64,000 bases of DNA from Callipepla californica brunnescens (GCA_023055505.1 JALIRH010000143.1:434001-498000); one strand, 5' to 3'. Counted from the first letter of the stretch, positions 41,977-55,405 are shown. Translations and numbers: made by a program. The notes: generated by a model not told the origin, from the letters alone.

Positions 41977-43486
41977 AAATTGGTCCACTGGGTGAGCTCA
42001 GTGGCCCCATAGCCAGGCAGGACTGTGTGGAGCTGGAGCCCAGCCTGGCTGCAGCCTCACTAAAGCAGGAGCTGATGGTCCTGGTATGAGGTGGGGCCTC
42101 ATCAGCTCCAGGATACCCAAGTGGGTCAGACAGAGCGGTTTGAGTCCTCAGGCCCTGACATTATCTCACCGAGAGGACACAATAAAATAATGCGCGGGGT
42201 TGTTCATGTGCTTTGCAGGTATTGAGATCTGTCTGAAAAATTGGTTTATATTGGTTTATGCAGCCAGCAGTCAATTCCATATGTGCAGCTTTGCACATAT
42301 ACATACCACATTACTGAGATGTCGATGACATCTGAGCACCTCAGCAAAATCAGTCCCTGCCAATGACCGATATAACAGCTAAGATTCCTTTCCCCCCTTT
42401 TTCCTTCCCTCCTTTTCCCCCCATTCCTTCCTTCCTTCCCCCCCCTATTCCTTCCCTCCTTCCCCCCCTTATTCCTTCCCTCCTTCCCCCCCTTTTTCCT
42501 TCCTTCCTTCCCTTCTGCAAACATTGATTGCGTCCTCCTGCTGTTCCTGTTGTCTCCCCCAATCTTGTTGTTCCCCCTGAACCCCGACCATAACATTTTG
42601 TTATTCCCCTCAACCCCAAACTACTTTATAACATGTTTTTGTTTCATGGAATTTTCTGGGCCCCGATGATGCATGTGCATCAGGACCAGGGGGAGGTGGG
42701 AAGCCCTCATCCTGCTGCGCATGCTGATCCCAACCCCCGTGGACCGGAGCAGCGGACGGCGTGGACTGCATCTCTGGTATAATCAACAAAGGATCACACC
42801 TCGATACTGATCTGAATCCACGTTGCTGTCTTTGCCTTGAGAACCCTAATTCTGGCTATTGTTCTGACATTCATTTTTTGTCCTTGTAGACGTTTGCCGT
42901 GGAAACGTTTGCTGCGTCTCTCTACTGATCCGTCCGGGCCTCAAACTACTTTGTGCCAACACAAAGTGTAGGAGAGCTGCATCTCCTTCCCTCCTGAGTG
43001 CAGCCTTCATCCTCCAGCGCCCTTCTCCTGACACCCTCATTTCCAGCAGGCAAGGAATCAAGAGTGCCCTCGTTTGCTGCATGTCCCAGCTCCCCTCCCA
43101 GCTTCGGCAGTGCCTCCCAGCCCACCAAACCTGGCCGTCCCCACCGTGCCCCGTGCCGCCGCTGAGTCCCTTCCAGTCTATGCCGACCTCAGCTGAAATA
43201 CAGAGCAGGGAGAGAGCCTCAGGAAGATCCGGGCCAAGAGATGTGTGGGAGAAGTCCAGTTGTCATGGGGAGGTGAAGGGGTGGGAAAAGATCCCAATTT
43301 CTAAGTGACAAACTGAGATGTTGTGGTGGAAGAAGCTGTGTGCTTGGCAGTGGAAGAGCACAGCCACTCAGGAACCAACTGAACGATGTCCCTCCGGCAT
43401 TTCACCCCTTTTAACTTCGCCTGCTGTAACCAAACTTTTACTTTTCTACCTCTCCTCCAAAACAACAACAAAAAATGACAACTCAC
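41977..43486. other. Duplicated spacer with polypyrimidine tract (unit 2)
   Basis: Copy of 12876-14388. No gene recognised. Confidence 0.5.
42385..42516. repeat. Polypyrimidine simple repeat (unit 2)
   Basis: Copy of 13284-13418, slightly shorter and ending in TTCCCTTCTGC rather than a C run. Confidence 0.9.
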
Positions 43487-43606
43487 TTGTTTCTCTCGCG
43501 CCACGATCTTCCTGTCCTGTTCATGGATCTGATCGTTCTTCAATTCCAGAACGTGTCTGAAGCTCCTCAGATTTTCTTCTAAGGGCAGATACGGAGCTTT
43601 TGCCAT
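43487..43606 (-). CDS. MTUS2: MTUS2-like orphan exon c (unit 2)
   Basis: 120 bp, same peptide as 14389-14508, with acceptor TTTCCTAG and donor GTGAGT intact. Confidence 0.7.
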
Positions 43607-44672
43607 CTAGGAAACGTGCCAGCAATTTGTCTGTGTCGGCCACAAATGCATCTTCAGCCGTGAGGTGAAGATTCCCAAAAGTCTACCCAGCGGTTTAGGA
43701 CTGATGGTGCAATGAAGGGCAGATGGAGGCGGCCTCCCTCAGCCGGTCTGAACCCTGACATTCTCCTGTGGCACACCCCTTTCTGTGGGCAGGCGCTGGA
43801 ACCTTCCTCATGGCCTGCCTTGTGGTTCGATGCTGCTGATCCATGGCTTTCTGGACGTCTTGGACTGTGACCCACACTAGTGAGCTGCCTTGGAGTAGCG
43901 GGCGTTGACATCACGGGGACACAGCAAAATCTGTCCTGTCTTTATATAAACTAAGTACTGCAGCGGGCATGGAAGGCGCTGACGCTACCTGTCTCCACGG
44001 CCAAGCCGTTTTCAGACACTTGTGCTCCTTTCCTAAGGAGTTTTCCCCCCTAAAAGCCTCCAGAGCCCCTCACCCACCCTACTATGTCCATTCCCCATCC
44101 CCCACCATCTTGCTTACGTGGCTGTGCTGTGAACATGCTGAAATGACCCAAATTAAAGAAAACCCATTTTAGGTTTCTCTCATTTCAGATAAATAATGGC
44201 AGAAAGTGTTCGCTTGCACACTGTAAATTAATAACTTGGCCCCAGTAGACAGCAGCTGAACAAATATTTAACGGCCGGACAGGTCCGTCCACAGAAGCCG
44301 AGGAAAAAAATGAGGCAGTGCAGAGAACATCAGAGAAGTTTGCTCAGAATGTGAACAGGATGAGTGTGAAAAGACGAGAAGTAAAGAGAAAGAGAGGAAG
44401 AAGATGAACGCGTGAGATAGAGCACAGGGAATGTTTCGGAAACGGAGCTACACAGGTTGGGTGAGAGAACAGAGGATAGAGGGAGGACCACTGACAGCAG
44501 CCCTGCGCTGAGGTGTGTTCAGGATGTTCCCACAGGATTCAAGATCTGGGGTCATGACTGAGGTGTGAGCCCCCGGCCTCGGGGTGGGACCACATTGCTA
44601 ACACTGCCGTGTGCCATACGCAGAAGCACGGATCTCGATGGCTACGTAACAATAGTTGCCAACTACCTTCAC

Positions 44673-44765
44673 CTGCTCCTCACTGTTTTTGTTCAAAGCC
44701 TCCTCAGACGGGTTTGCTTTGGCCTTCAGGGACTGGCTCTGGAAGGGGAGGGTGCCTACCTGGTC
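44673..44765 (-). CDS. MTUS2: MTUS2-like orphan exon b (unit 2)
   Basis: 93 bp, peptide starting DQVGTLPFQSQSLKAK; differs from unit 1 by one residue (Q for R). Donor CAG|GTGAAG and acceptor TCCAG intact. Confidence 0.68.
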
Positions 44766-45775
44766 CTGGACGAGGGGAGAAATGAGCACACTGCAGTGTT
44801 ATCGATCACGCCTCTCACATTCACACAGCCCAGTCTGAGATGTGCCACCACCAGGGGAGATGACCACGGCTCAGAAACCACTGCCAGGCGAATTTTTAAC
44901 ACAAGGACACTTGAACGTACAATGGGCTTATCGTAACGAAGTGCCTCGGGGAAGCCTGAGATCCCTGCAATGCCTGCAGCTAGCTGGCAGCGGCTGCCAC
45001 TGCTCCGTGACGTGTCTTCAGTGCTAAATCACCCCGTCACCTCGGCACGAATAAGAACAACCAGGCCTCCTCCAGACAGCGGGCGTTTATGGCGCGGGCG
45101 TGAAAGAGATCTGCTGAACAGTTCCTGCGGTCTGAACAGATTCTCATCGTGCTTCCTCTACCTTTGTAGGCAACATTCCATCCTTCTCAGGGGCTCCTGA
45201 GAGGATAATTCCATACACCTGCAAAAGCTTCGGTCGCTGCGAGGCCACGTTCTGTGTTTTGTGTTTGTCATTTCTCAGCTGTAACGCTGCATCAGTGTGC
45301 GCTGCAGGATAGGCTGACACACCTGGAGCTGCCAATGCTGCACGAGGAGCACAGTGACGAGTAACAGTACGCACCAGTTGGGGTTTTTCTAAATCGTAAT
45401 GATCTCTGACCAGGCAATCAAACAGAGCTGGCACTTTGTGCTCACACAAGGTTTCCAAAGTTAACACGGACCCTAGCTGCGCTTTTCTCCCTCTAGGTCT
45501 GCCTGCTCTTCCCTTCCAGACGCTGTATAATTCGAATCAGGCAAAGCAGGGAGAAGAGCCCAAGGGGCAGCGTGGCTGCTCATCTTTGGATGGAGCAGAA
45601 GAGGCCTTCAGAGGAGCTGAGCCTGGCACAAGGGTCCCTGTGCTGGAGGGATGTGTGGGGACCCACGGGAGCCGTGGCCTCGCAATGGGCGCCACAAACT
45701 ACAGCTGGGAGGAAGCGAGGACCCAGTGTGCTCTGCCAGCACCGCTGTGGGGTGGGAAATAACAGAACTGCTAAC

Positions 45776-45849
45776 CTGGAGGCACGGCCGCATCTGTTCA
45801 AAGCTTTCCTTTAATTGTGTTTTCTCCAGTTCGCAAGCAGCAGCCAGTT
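45776..45849 (-). CDS. MTUS2: MTUS2-like orphan exon a (unit 2)
   Basis: 74 bp, same peptide and splice sites as 16793-16866. Confidence 0.65.
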
Positions 45850-46478
45850 CTGGGGAAGACACACAGACACGACATCGCTAAGTGAAGTCCAGCAGAGCAG
45901 GGGATGGGAGCACAGAGGCTGGGAGCCAGGCACCGCATGGGAAACAGCTTCAGGGCACGGAGGTTAAGGAAGAAACCAGCAGTAACACGCCATGGGGTTC
46001 TGGGAGAGCTGCTTTGAGGATCAGCATTTCCCAGCCTTGCAGCGGTCCCTCTACGTCTGCGTGGTCAAATTTGGATTTCTCACATCTGTCAGCTCCCAGG
46101 GGCTGTGATCCAAAAAGGTTCAGTATAAAAGCGGGCAAACAACCACGGCAGGGTGAGTATCTCCAAGCCAAGGGGTTTGAAAGTAGGTACATTGACGAGT
46201 TTGGATTGCAGTTTCTTTGGGGAGATAAAAAGGGGAGCCAGCAGCTTGGACGCAAAAAGGCAAATAACGGTGCTTGTCCAGGAGCTGCGGAGGACCTGTA
46301 AGGTTTAACGACGCTGTCACACCCTGGAGACAAAATGTCCTCTATTTCTAGTACATGATTAAGGGTTTCACTGCTAGAAAAGTTGCCTCGGACTGATTAA
46401 TAACCAGAAGTTAATCAACAAAGTGGAATAGTTTACCCTTCAACCCAAGGGCATGAGACTGGCATTCGGTACTGTGTG
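45850..46478. other. Duplicated spacer, nothing recognised (unit 2)
   Basis: Copy of 16867-17495. Confidence 0.45.
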
Positions 46479-46820
46479 GGAACTGCTGGATCACGGCCTG
46501 AACCACTGATGGATCACCTGAGGCGAGCTCTAAGTCAGCCGCAAAGCCACAGGTGAAGGTAACATACCTGTGTGATCAGAAGGGATGGGGTCTGGCTCCA
46601 CCTCTCCCAGACCCCATTGAAGGGCTGACCACCACCAGGGAAGGATCTCTGGTTGGGGATCCCTCTGTAGTGGAGTAATCAGCGAGCCTCAACCGTCATC
46701 ATGGTGAGCCTCTCTTTCCTTTCTAGTTATCTGTATGTCATCTACTTAAGCCCATCTAAAATATACCGTCTTCGGCACTATTTCTTTTGGGTGCTATTCT
46801 TGGGGGTTATTTGCCCTACA
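46479..46820 (+). repeat. Dispersed repeat R1, copy d
   Basis: Unit 2 duplicate of 17496-17837. Confidence 0.7.
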
Positions 46821-49800
46821 AGTAATTAAATGTTAGAGGAAGCACCGTGAATGTGATTGTTTTCAGAGTATTCCTGAAGTAGGTGGTTTACTTTTTGGTA
46901 CTGATAAAGAGATGCTAAGGCTTCATACTAATCTAAAGTTTTAGTCGTTCTGATTAATATGAATTGTTCTACTGAGAGGAAGAAATGCACTTTGTCTCAA
47001 TGTTGCCTTCAGATTTTTCCATTACTCCTGAAGCCAGACATTGCGACGTGTTTTTGGTCAGAATAATTTACAACAGGCTCAGGAGGGAAGTCCGAGTTTC
47101 CCTACAGCACAGCAGGGAGGCGGGGGAGGATCGACGACTGGCCGAGTGATATGCTCCTCCAGTGCTGATTCTCCTAAAATAAATGGGTTATCATCACTGA
47201 ATTCTGGGCTTAAAGGCAAATACAGGGGAAAAAAATAGCTCTGGAAGTGCTTTTGTTTCTGTAATGCGATCAACAAAATCCCGGAGGCACTTTTGTGCCT
47301 TTTTGGAGAAGCAGAACAGCTGACGTTCTCAGGTTAGTCTGAACTGTGTCAGAAAACTGTTCGGAGCAGTGTTGACTTGCTTGGAAATCAATCTTTGCAC
47401 TGAGTGTTCTAGCAAGAAGTTATACTGGGGACGAGGGATTCGGAAATAGTGCATCAGGCGCTGTTTGTTTCCTCTGCTTTTATTTCACTCAAACTTTGTG
47501 AAAATGCGTGCCTGAAATTTTCCGTTCTCCGAGTAGGAATATTACTGGAGAAGAGCCTTGGGCAGACTGCTCCGCAGAAGAAGGAGGAGTGGCAGGCCCT
47601 CTGACTGGAGGGGCTTTGTAACAGACGTGCTCCGTGTTTCCCCAGATGACTTGAGGGGAAGGAATTCACAAAGAGCCATTCCGGGACACGGCAGCGTTTC
47701 TCTGACGGAGGACTTGGATGCTTGGTGAGATGGATGAGTGCAAATCGAGGAGAAACAGAAGCACCTGAGGGAAGGGACAGTGATGCCTGGCTTTGAACAC
47801 AAGGCTAAGCTTTCTCCGGAGATGCTGAGGATTAGAAAGAGAGTGAGTGGTAGAAAACAGAATACTGCTTTTATTTATTGATTTTTCTCTTGATTTGCTT
47901 CCTTGAGGCCTCGTGTAATCACACAAGGGTTAGAGCCAGTCTTCTGGCCTACAGCAGCCTTTACTACAAAGTAAGCTGACCTAGGGATGGCAGGGGGTCA
48001 AACAGCAATTTATTTTTACTGTAACAAATATACCAGGACGTAGAATTCCTTTCCACTTCTGAAAGGTGAAGTGGAATGATCAAAGCATTAGACATCCGGA
48101 GCCTAGCATTCCTGCTGCCCGAGTTCTTCCTGCTGCCGCTGTTCACAGCATTTGTTTTTCTGTTGTGACTTGACAGGCCTCTGGGTTTCTGATCAAAGAA
48201 ACTTGTAAGGACAAATACAATTCTGTAGCTCTTCCAATGCGTTGTTTTTGTTTTCTCAGCTTCAGAACATGAGGTTCAACTCCACCTCGTTGGCATTTTA
48301 ACCAGACTTTCTCAGGACATTGCTGCAACAGCTACAGCTACCCCAGTGTGATACTGCAGGGGATACCCTGGGGGAGGGTGACCAGCCCACAGAAAAGATT
48401 AAGGGCTGGGAAGAAACACTGTCCTAGGACTATCAAGGCAGCACTTGCACTCAAATTTTAATATTTTTCAGCTATCATTTCGCTGCTTGAAGTGGAAGTA
48501 CATCAAGAGGTGGTTTTTTTTGTGTGTTAGAAGAAAATGCATCTGAGAGAGTAGATGAATTTCCTAGTAGTGATGAGCCTTAAGCTGCTTTATCTGGGAA
48601 ACAGGTCCTTCTTCAAGGAATTTTTGTGCAGCAGAGGACAACACAAGGAGCTGCTGTCAGTATCAGATTCTTTGGAGATTGGACACCACCAGCAGTTTTG
48701 CAGGAATGAGAGGTTGCCAGTAATGCTTGCCACTAATGTTCCTTTGGGTGAAAGTGGTTTAACTGCTGATCTTGGAATACAAGCAGACAAGCTGGCTGGC
48801 TGGCATCACTTTGCTCTGTAACTCGGACCCTCTTTACCTCTGGGGAAGAGGGAGGGGCTGTTCTAGTTGAGTTTTTGAGTCCGACACAAGCGCATATTGT
48901 ACTACTTGTGCCGGACTGCAGAATCTGGGACAGAGGAAAAGAAAATCCTCCACTGGACTGCAGTCCGCATTCAACATGTTGAAAATATTGTTAGAAAACT
49001 CCTGCTTAATTTAGGCACAGACTTAGGGCGAGTGTTAGTCACTTAGTCCTACAGGCTATCACTTGTGTTCTCCATCAGTAGCGTGTCATCACAGACCAGA
49101 CAGACGCCTGACCTCGTCCTTGGTCACTTAAAAAGTACAGAGCTGAGCCTTACTCTGGTTGGGCCTTGCTCATTTAAGCTGAGAAGCAACTCTTAAAACC
49201 TCTCACGCTTTCCAAACTGTCCAAGACTTCGTAAAATTCTGGCGTAGCTCCTTGCACTTGGTAACTGGTCGAGGAGGTCTTATCCTACTTAACTACAGCT
49301 TGTAGGAATGATTCCCGTGCCAAACTCCTGCAGAGCAGAGGAGCATCTCCCCAGGCACGTGTCCATCGCACTCTGCAAAGCACAGTGGCTGAGAGTGAAT
49401 GCCTGGAGCTGTGTGCAGTGCAGCCTGTGAGGCTGGGAAGGAGTTGGCTTTCCCTCAGTGAGATGCCATTGTTAGGAAATATCTCCCTGAGGTCCTTCAG
49501 AGCTGTGAGCTGACCTTCAGGATGCAAATCTTTCCCATAGCCTGAAGAACAAAGTCCAGGGAAGAAGCAGAGAGAGCTGTGTGCATGGAAATGCTGTGGG
49601 GTTGGTGAAATGAATGTTAGGTGTCCTTTGTAAGAAGGGCAGTGATGAGATCTTGCTCACGTCCCTTGAGAAAGGGTGGGCGTTGTGTGATGCGCAGTTG
49701 TTTCCTCTTCTCTCAGCAGGGTCTGGCTTCTTTGAAAGGTAACACGGGAGTGTATTCTCCTTCCATCTCCAAACTTTGCTGTTTCACAGCAACTGGAAAG

Positions 49801-50297
49801 AAGCCCAGCGAGCTCCCCTTATCCTGCATGAAGCAGCAGTGAATCCCTTTGCCTCTCAGGTCTCAGTCACAGCCATTCACACTGAGTGCAGCAGAAGTGC
49901 TCAGGATTTCTGACTTCACCGAGCACACTTTGGATATCATGAGTAGGATGAGACCACGGAGGAGAAAAAGCATCCCTACAACTTTGATTTGCAACGCACG
50001 TCTTTCTTGTGTCAGTTGTACAGACGCCTACAAGTACTTCTGCTGTAGAAGTGATCTCATCTGACCAACTCTGAAAAGAAAACCTGTGACCACAGCACCA
50101 ACACGTTCCTCACAGGGACATGGCTGTTTCCTTCCGAGAAGGAAGGCAGAGGCCTTCGTGGCAGACACAACCTCATGAAGTGTAGCTTACATCACTGACC
50201 TCAAGAAGCATTTCCACCATTGCAAGACCTGTCACTGACTTTTGTACTCCTTGACCAGGTCCTCATGCCCACAGGTGCTGATACCCAGCAGTACCAA
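46821..50297. other. Duplicated spacer and receptor 5' region (unit 2/3 junction)
   Basis: Copy of 17838-21075, retaining the roughly 238 bp (about 49755-49992) absent at the unit 1/2 junction. No gene recognised. Confidence 0.5.
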
Positions 50298-51268
50298 ATG
50301 CCCAACAGCAGCTCCATCAGCGAGTTCCTCCTGCTGGCGTTGGCAGACACGCGGCAGCTGCAGCTCCTGCACTTCTGGCTCTTCCTTGGCATCTCCCTGG
50401 CTGCCCTCCTGGGCAACGGCCTCAGCAGCACAGCCACAGCCTGCGACCACGGCCTGCACACCCCCATGTACCTCTTTGTCCTCAACCTCGCCCTCCTCGA
50501 CCTGGGCTGCATCTCCACCACTCTCTCCAAAGCCGCGGCCAATGCCCTCTGGGACACCAGGGCCATCTCCTGCTTGGGATGTGCTGCACAGGTCTTCTTT
50601 CTTTCTTTCTTTCTACTTCTTTCTTCATCTCAGCAGAGTATTCCCTTCTCACAGTGAAGTCCTATGACCGCTTTGTTGCCATCTGCAATCCCCTGCACTA
50701 CGGGACCCTCCTGGGCAGCAGAGCTTGTGTCACCGTGGCAGCAGCTGCCTGGGGCACTGGGTTTTTCTATTCCCTGCTGCACGCTGCCAATACATTTTCA
50801 CTGCCACTCTGCCAAGGCGATGTTTTGAATCAATTCTTCAGTGAAATCCCCCAAATGTTAAAGCTCTCCTGCTCGCAGCCATACCTCAGGAAAGTTTGGC
50901 TTATTGTGGTTAGTGTCTCTTTGTATCTTGGGTGCTTTGTTTTCATTGTGCTGTCCTACGTGCAGATCTTCAGGGCAGTGCTGAGGATGCCCTCTGTGCA
51001 CGGCCGGCACAGAGCCTTCTCCACGTGCCTCCCTCACCTGGCCGTGGTCCCCCTCTTTGTCTACACTGCCACGTTTGCCTACCTGAAGCATCCTTCTATC
51101 TCTTCTCCATCCCTGGACCTCCTGGTGTCATTTCTGTACTTGGTGGTGCCTCCAGCAGTGAATCCTCTCATCTACAGCCTGAGGAACCTGGAGCTCAAGG
51201 TTGCAGTGAGCAATACGTACTTCTGCGCCCAAAAAATGCACATCAGCCTAACAGGATCCCCATTGTAA
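50298..51268 (+). pseudogene. Olfactory receptor pseudogene, OR14/gamma-c type, copy 3
   Basis: Third receptor copy, ATG 50298, stop TAA 51266-51268. Same TTTC-tract length as copy 2, hence the same +2 frame loss in the TM3 coding part. Outside it the protein is the best preserved of the three: LLGNG in TM1, SYDRFVAIC, FSTCLPHLAVV and NPLIYSLRN all kept. Differs from copy 2 by a few residues, for example GDVLNQF for GNLLNQF in the second extracellular loop region. Confidence 0.92.
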
Positions 51269-51671
51269 TTCACAATCCCTTGTTTATATTTGCCTTCATT
51301 ATTGTTTCCACTGCCACGACTTTGATTTAATAAGAAGTTTTCTTCTTGGCCTGCTGCATATCGTTCATGTTTGGGCACACTCAACTCATGTACCTATAGA
51401 TCAAGACTCTCTGTTGATAAATACAATAAAGAAGCCAGCAGAAATTCATTTGTCTCCATTCCTTTGTTTTCCCATCTTCACTGAAACGGGGAGAGCAACT
51501 CACGTATGCAGGAGCAGTTCAGGGGCCAAGAGCCCAGCTGCACCACGGAGCAGCAGGCTCAGTGTTCACGGGGGGCTGCCCCTCACTGCCCCGTGGGCCT
51601 GTCCTCTCATCTGTGTTTGAAAACGGGCTGCTGCTTCCCAGGTCCAATGGCCACAGACGGCAGCAGGACAC
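51269..51671 (+). other. 3' flank of OR pseudogene 3 with poly(A) signal
   Basis: Same as the other two flanks; AATAAA at 51425-51430. Confidence 0.7.
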
Positions 51672-51749
51672 TGTTGTGGTTTTGTGGTTTTGGTGCCGGT
51701 ATTCCACATCAGAACATCATGAAGGCCGTTAAGGAGTTAATGCTGTGGG
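51672..51749 (+). mobile_element. ERV-L type LTR (subfamily A), only first 78 bp left
   Basis: Starts TGTTGTGG at the same position beside the receptor as in units 1 and 2; homology ends at ATGCTGTGGG and 18-bp repeats follow. Confidence 0.85.
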
Positions 51750-53424
51750 TTAATGCCATTGATTCCTTTAGTCCCATTGATCGCTGTGGCCCCATTGATC
51801 CCTATGGCCCCATTGATCCCTATGGCCCCATTGAGTTCTATGGCCGCTTTGAGTTCTATGGCTCCATTGATTCCTATGGCCCCACTGATTCCTTTAGTCC
51901 CATTGATCGCTGTGGCCCCATTGATTCCTATTGTACAATTGATCCCTATAGGACCATTGATCCCTATGGCCCCATTGATCCCGAAGGCCCCATTGATTCC
52001 TATGGCTTCATTGATCCCGATGGCCCCATTGATTCCTATGGCCCCATTGATACCTATGGCCCCACTGATTCCTATGGCCCCATTGATCCCTATGGCCCCA
52101 TTGATTCCTATGGCCCCATTGATCCCTATGGCCCCACTGATTCCTTTGGCACCAATGATCCCTATGGTCTCACTGATTCCTATGGCCCCATTGATTCCTA
52201 TGGTCCCATTGATCCCTATGGCCCCATTGATTCCTCTGGCCACATTGATTATTATGGTCTCACTGATTCCTATGGCCCCATTGATTCCTATGGTCCCATT
52301 GATCCCTATGGCCCCATTGATTCCTCTGGCCACATTGATTATTATGGTCCCATTGATTCCTATGGCCCCATTGATTCCTATGGCCCCATTGATCCGTATG
52401 GCCCCATTGAGTTCTATGGCCCCACTGATTCCTATGGCCCAATTGATTCCTATGGCCCCACTGATCCCTATGGCCCCATTGATCCCTATGGCCTTATTGA
52501 TCCGTATGGCCCCATTAATTCCTATGGCCCCATTGATCCCTATGGCCCCATTGAGTTCTAAGGATGCATTGATTCCTATGGCCCAATGATCCCTATGGTC
52601 CCATTGATTCCTTTGACCCCATTGATTCCTGTGGCCCCATTTATCCCTGTGGCCCCATTGATTCCTATGGCCCCACTGATCCCTCTGGCCCCATTTATCC
52701 CTATGGCCCCATTGAGTTCTATGGTCCCATTGATCCCTATGACCCCATTGAGTTCTATAGCTCCATTCATTCCTATAACACCACTGATTCCTATGGCCCC
52801 ATTGATCCCTATGGCCCCATTGAGTTCAATGGCTCCGTTGATTCCTATGGCCTCATCGATCCCTAAGGCCCCATCGATTCCTATGGCCCCATTCATCCCT
52901 ATGGCCCCATTGATTCCTATGGCCCCATTGATCCCTATGGCCCCATTGATTCCTAAGTCCCCTCTGATTCTTATAGCCCCATTGATTTCTATGGCCCCAC
53001 TGATTCCTATGGCCCCATTGATTCCTGTGGCCCCATTGATCCCTATAACCCCATTGATCCCTATGGCCCCATTGAGTTCTATGGCCCCATTGATCCCTAT
53101 GGCTCCATTGATTCTTATGGCCCCATTGGTTCCTATGGCCCCATTGATTCCTGTGGCCCCATTGATCCCTGTGGTCCCATTGATTTTTGTGGCCCCATTG
53201 ATCCCTATGGCCCCACTGATTCCTATGGCCCCACTGATTCTTATGGCCCCATTGATTCCTATGGTCCCATGGATCCCTATGTCCCAATTGATCTCTATGG
53301 CCCCATTGATTCCTATGGCCCCATTGATTCCTATGGCCCCATTGATCCCTATGGACCCTTTGATCTCTATAGCCCTATTGATTTCTATGGCCCCATTGTG
53401 TTCTATGGCCGCATTGATTCCAAT
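51750..53424 (+). repeat. 18-bp minisatellite array 3
   Basis: About 1.68 kb of the same 18-bp family with its own variants such as GATTCCTTTAGTCCC and GATTATTATGGT. A block containing CTCTGGCCACATTGATTATT is repeated in tandem at about 52231 and 52323. It passes at the right edge into the last bases of an ERV-L type LTR. Confidence 0.95.
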
Positions 53425-53450
53425 GGTCCAGCCTGGTGAATCGTTTTTTT

Positions 53451-53468
53451 TGGCGCCCAACGTGGGGC
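53451..53468 (+). promoter_or_regulatory. Primer binding site, tRNA-Lys type (E2)
   Basis: TGGCGCCCAACGTGGGGC, the standard tRNA-Lys1,2 site. Confidence 0.88.
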
Positions 53469-53658
53469 CCGAACCGCCTTAGCCGGGCAGAGACATACTT
53501 TTAGAGTGAATCTCTGTCTCTCGCTAGCAAGCTTATCTGTACTGCAGGTACTGTACGGCATAACACGACCTTGAAGTCTGGGCTTACTGCCAGTTGTTCT
53601 GGGATATTTGTAAACTTTTATGGGTGCTGCTAACTTGTTATAGTAAAGAAAAAAAAAA

Positions 53659-55405
53659 ATGTTCTCTCATTTTGAACTGCTCTTAAAGGGGCTGCATTTC
53701 ATTGCTTTTTCCCTCTTAATGCTCAAAACGTACTGGAACTTGGTTAGGTTTGCCATTCTGTTCCATTGGTTCTGGTCCCTATATGATAAATTAAAGGCAA
53801 TGATAGAGGCACCTGCCAGATACCAGGGCACCCCAGCTAATGGAACAAACGATAGCATATTAACGAACCATGTGATGTTTGAATGGGTATCCGGGTTCCC
53901 CTATCAGTTTTTTATGAATTTTCAAGATCACAACTTAGGGATGGTGTTAATAATTGGGATATTAGTCCTCTTTCATGTAGTAGCACTTTACATCATGTGC
54001 AGGAAGCTTCTCCCAGAAACAGAGAATGTTGAATGGCAGGGAGAGTGGAGAGTTTTAGGAAAGAAATGAGAAGCATGGGGACACCCGGTGTCATGGGATT
54101 TTTCTCCTGAACAATTGCAGGATCCTGAGGAGCTAGGCCTGTATCTGAGTAAAGGGTGTTGCGGCTCAGAAAGATCTGAGGTGGAACAGCTTATTTGGGG
54201 CTTGGCTTATGCTACCCGAGGTTTATATACTATTGTGAAGGGAGAGAGTGTCCAAACTGAGGCCCAAACCAAAGAGGAAAACCTCCCGGTCACACCTGAC
54301 CAGCCAAAGGAAGCACCAGTATCAAAGTCAGTTGCCCCTGTGGAAGGCAAGAAATGGAAACGTGTGTCCTCGCGCCTAGAACGCAAAGAAGAGGTGCCAA
54401 AAGAAGAGGAAGATATAGGTGAGGGGGTGGCCACAACCCCACCACCATCGAGAAAGGCAACAAAGAAAAGTGAGAGACATGGAGAAGAAGAAAGTGATGA
54501 TGAAGGTGAAGAGAAAGTTAAAGTTACGACGTTTCGTCGGCCCATGAAAATGTCTGAGATCCAAGGCTCAAGAAAGGAGTTTGTTCGACGTCCGGATGAG
54601 AGTATTGTCACTTGGTTGCTTTGGTGTTTGGGACAACGGGGCCAACAGTGTGTCCCTTGATAGTAACGAAGCTCGCCAACTAGGAAACATTGCCCGAGAT
54701 CCGGCTGTCAACAGAGGAATCAGCAGGTATATGGATGGAATCGCCAGCCTCTGGCAACGAATGCTAGTAGCTGTGAGGGAAAGATATCCCTACAAGAGTG
54801 ACCTGGCACCTAAAGTGAAAAGATGGAAAACTATTGAGGAAGGCATCCAGTATTTGAGAGAAACAGCTGTGGCGGAAATGCTGTATGATCCCACCTTTGA
54901 TCCTGACGATCGGGACCATGATCCAGAGAAAGTAAGGAGTACACCCGAAATATGTCAGAAGCTTTCAAAGTCAGCACCAGAAAGGTACGCCGGTACACTA
55001 GTGACAACGTTCAACAGATATGAGGACCAAGACAGAAAAACCCCAGTTTTTGAACTAATTCTTACACTTCAAAACTTCGAACAAAAATTTCCACCGCCAT
55101 ACGCGTCCATTTCAGCCATATCAAAGTTCGAAGGACAAATGGAAGATATACTGGGAAAATTATCCCAACTGATTGATAGGGTTGAATCAATTGTAGCTAT
55201 CAGTAGCAGACGCTGTCCTGCTCGAGCAAATGACAGCACTAACTTCATGTTGCGCGCGGCTTTGTGGAGTTACTTACGTGCAAATGGAGAAGATATGAAG
55301 GAATGGCATCAAAAACCCACCCCTGCACTGCGAGCACGGGTGAGAGAATTACAACACAGAGCAACTACCAGCGAAGTTGTTCCTGTCACTACAGGTAATG
55401 AATAG
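53659..55405 (+). pseudogene. gag: Gag of E2 with N-terminal membrane module, broken
   Basis: Starts ATG 53659. Residues about 8-42 and 95-113 are hydrophobic, with sequon NGT (61-63) between. TGA at 54067-54069 stops the frame at LGKK; the same frame continues with SWDFSPEQLQ, an acidic linker and the conserved core EIQGSRKEFVRR. One extra T within 54626-54629, compared with E3 (GTGTTTGGG against GTGTTGGG), shifts the frame; the remainder is open to TAG 55403-55405. Confidence 0.87.

Larger units (their letters stand above)
43487..45849 (-). pseudogene. MTUS2: MTUS2-like gene fragment, three-exon span (unit 2)
   Basis: Duplicate of 14389-16866. Exons 45776-45849, 44673-44765 and 43487-43606 keep their splice sites and phases. 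The first putative intron is about 116 bp shorter because of the unit 2 deletion corresponding to 16112-16227. Confidence 0.65.
20761..49945 (+). repeat. Segmental duplication unit 2
   Basis: Complete second unit in tandem with unit 1. Receptor start to receptor start is 29.2 kb here against 20.7 kb for unit 1; the excess is the 7.67-kb class II retrovirus plus a longer minisatellite, minus the unit 1 ERV. At its left edge (about 20770) about 238 bp that follow the equivalent point in the next junction (about 49755-49992) are missing, with TG at the breakpoint, so the unit 1/2 junction is a deletion derivative of the unit 2/3 junction. Confidence 0.92.
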
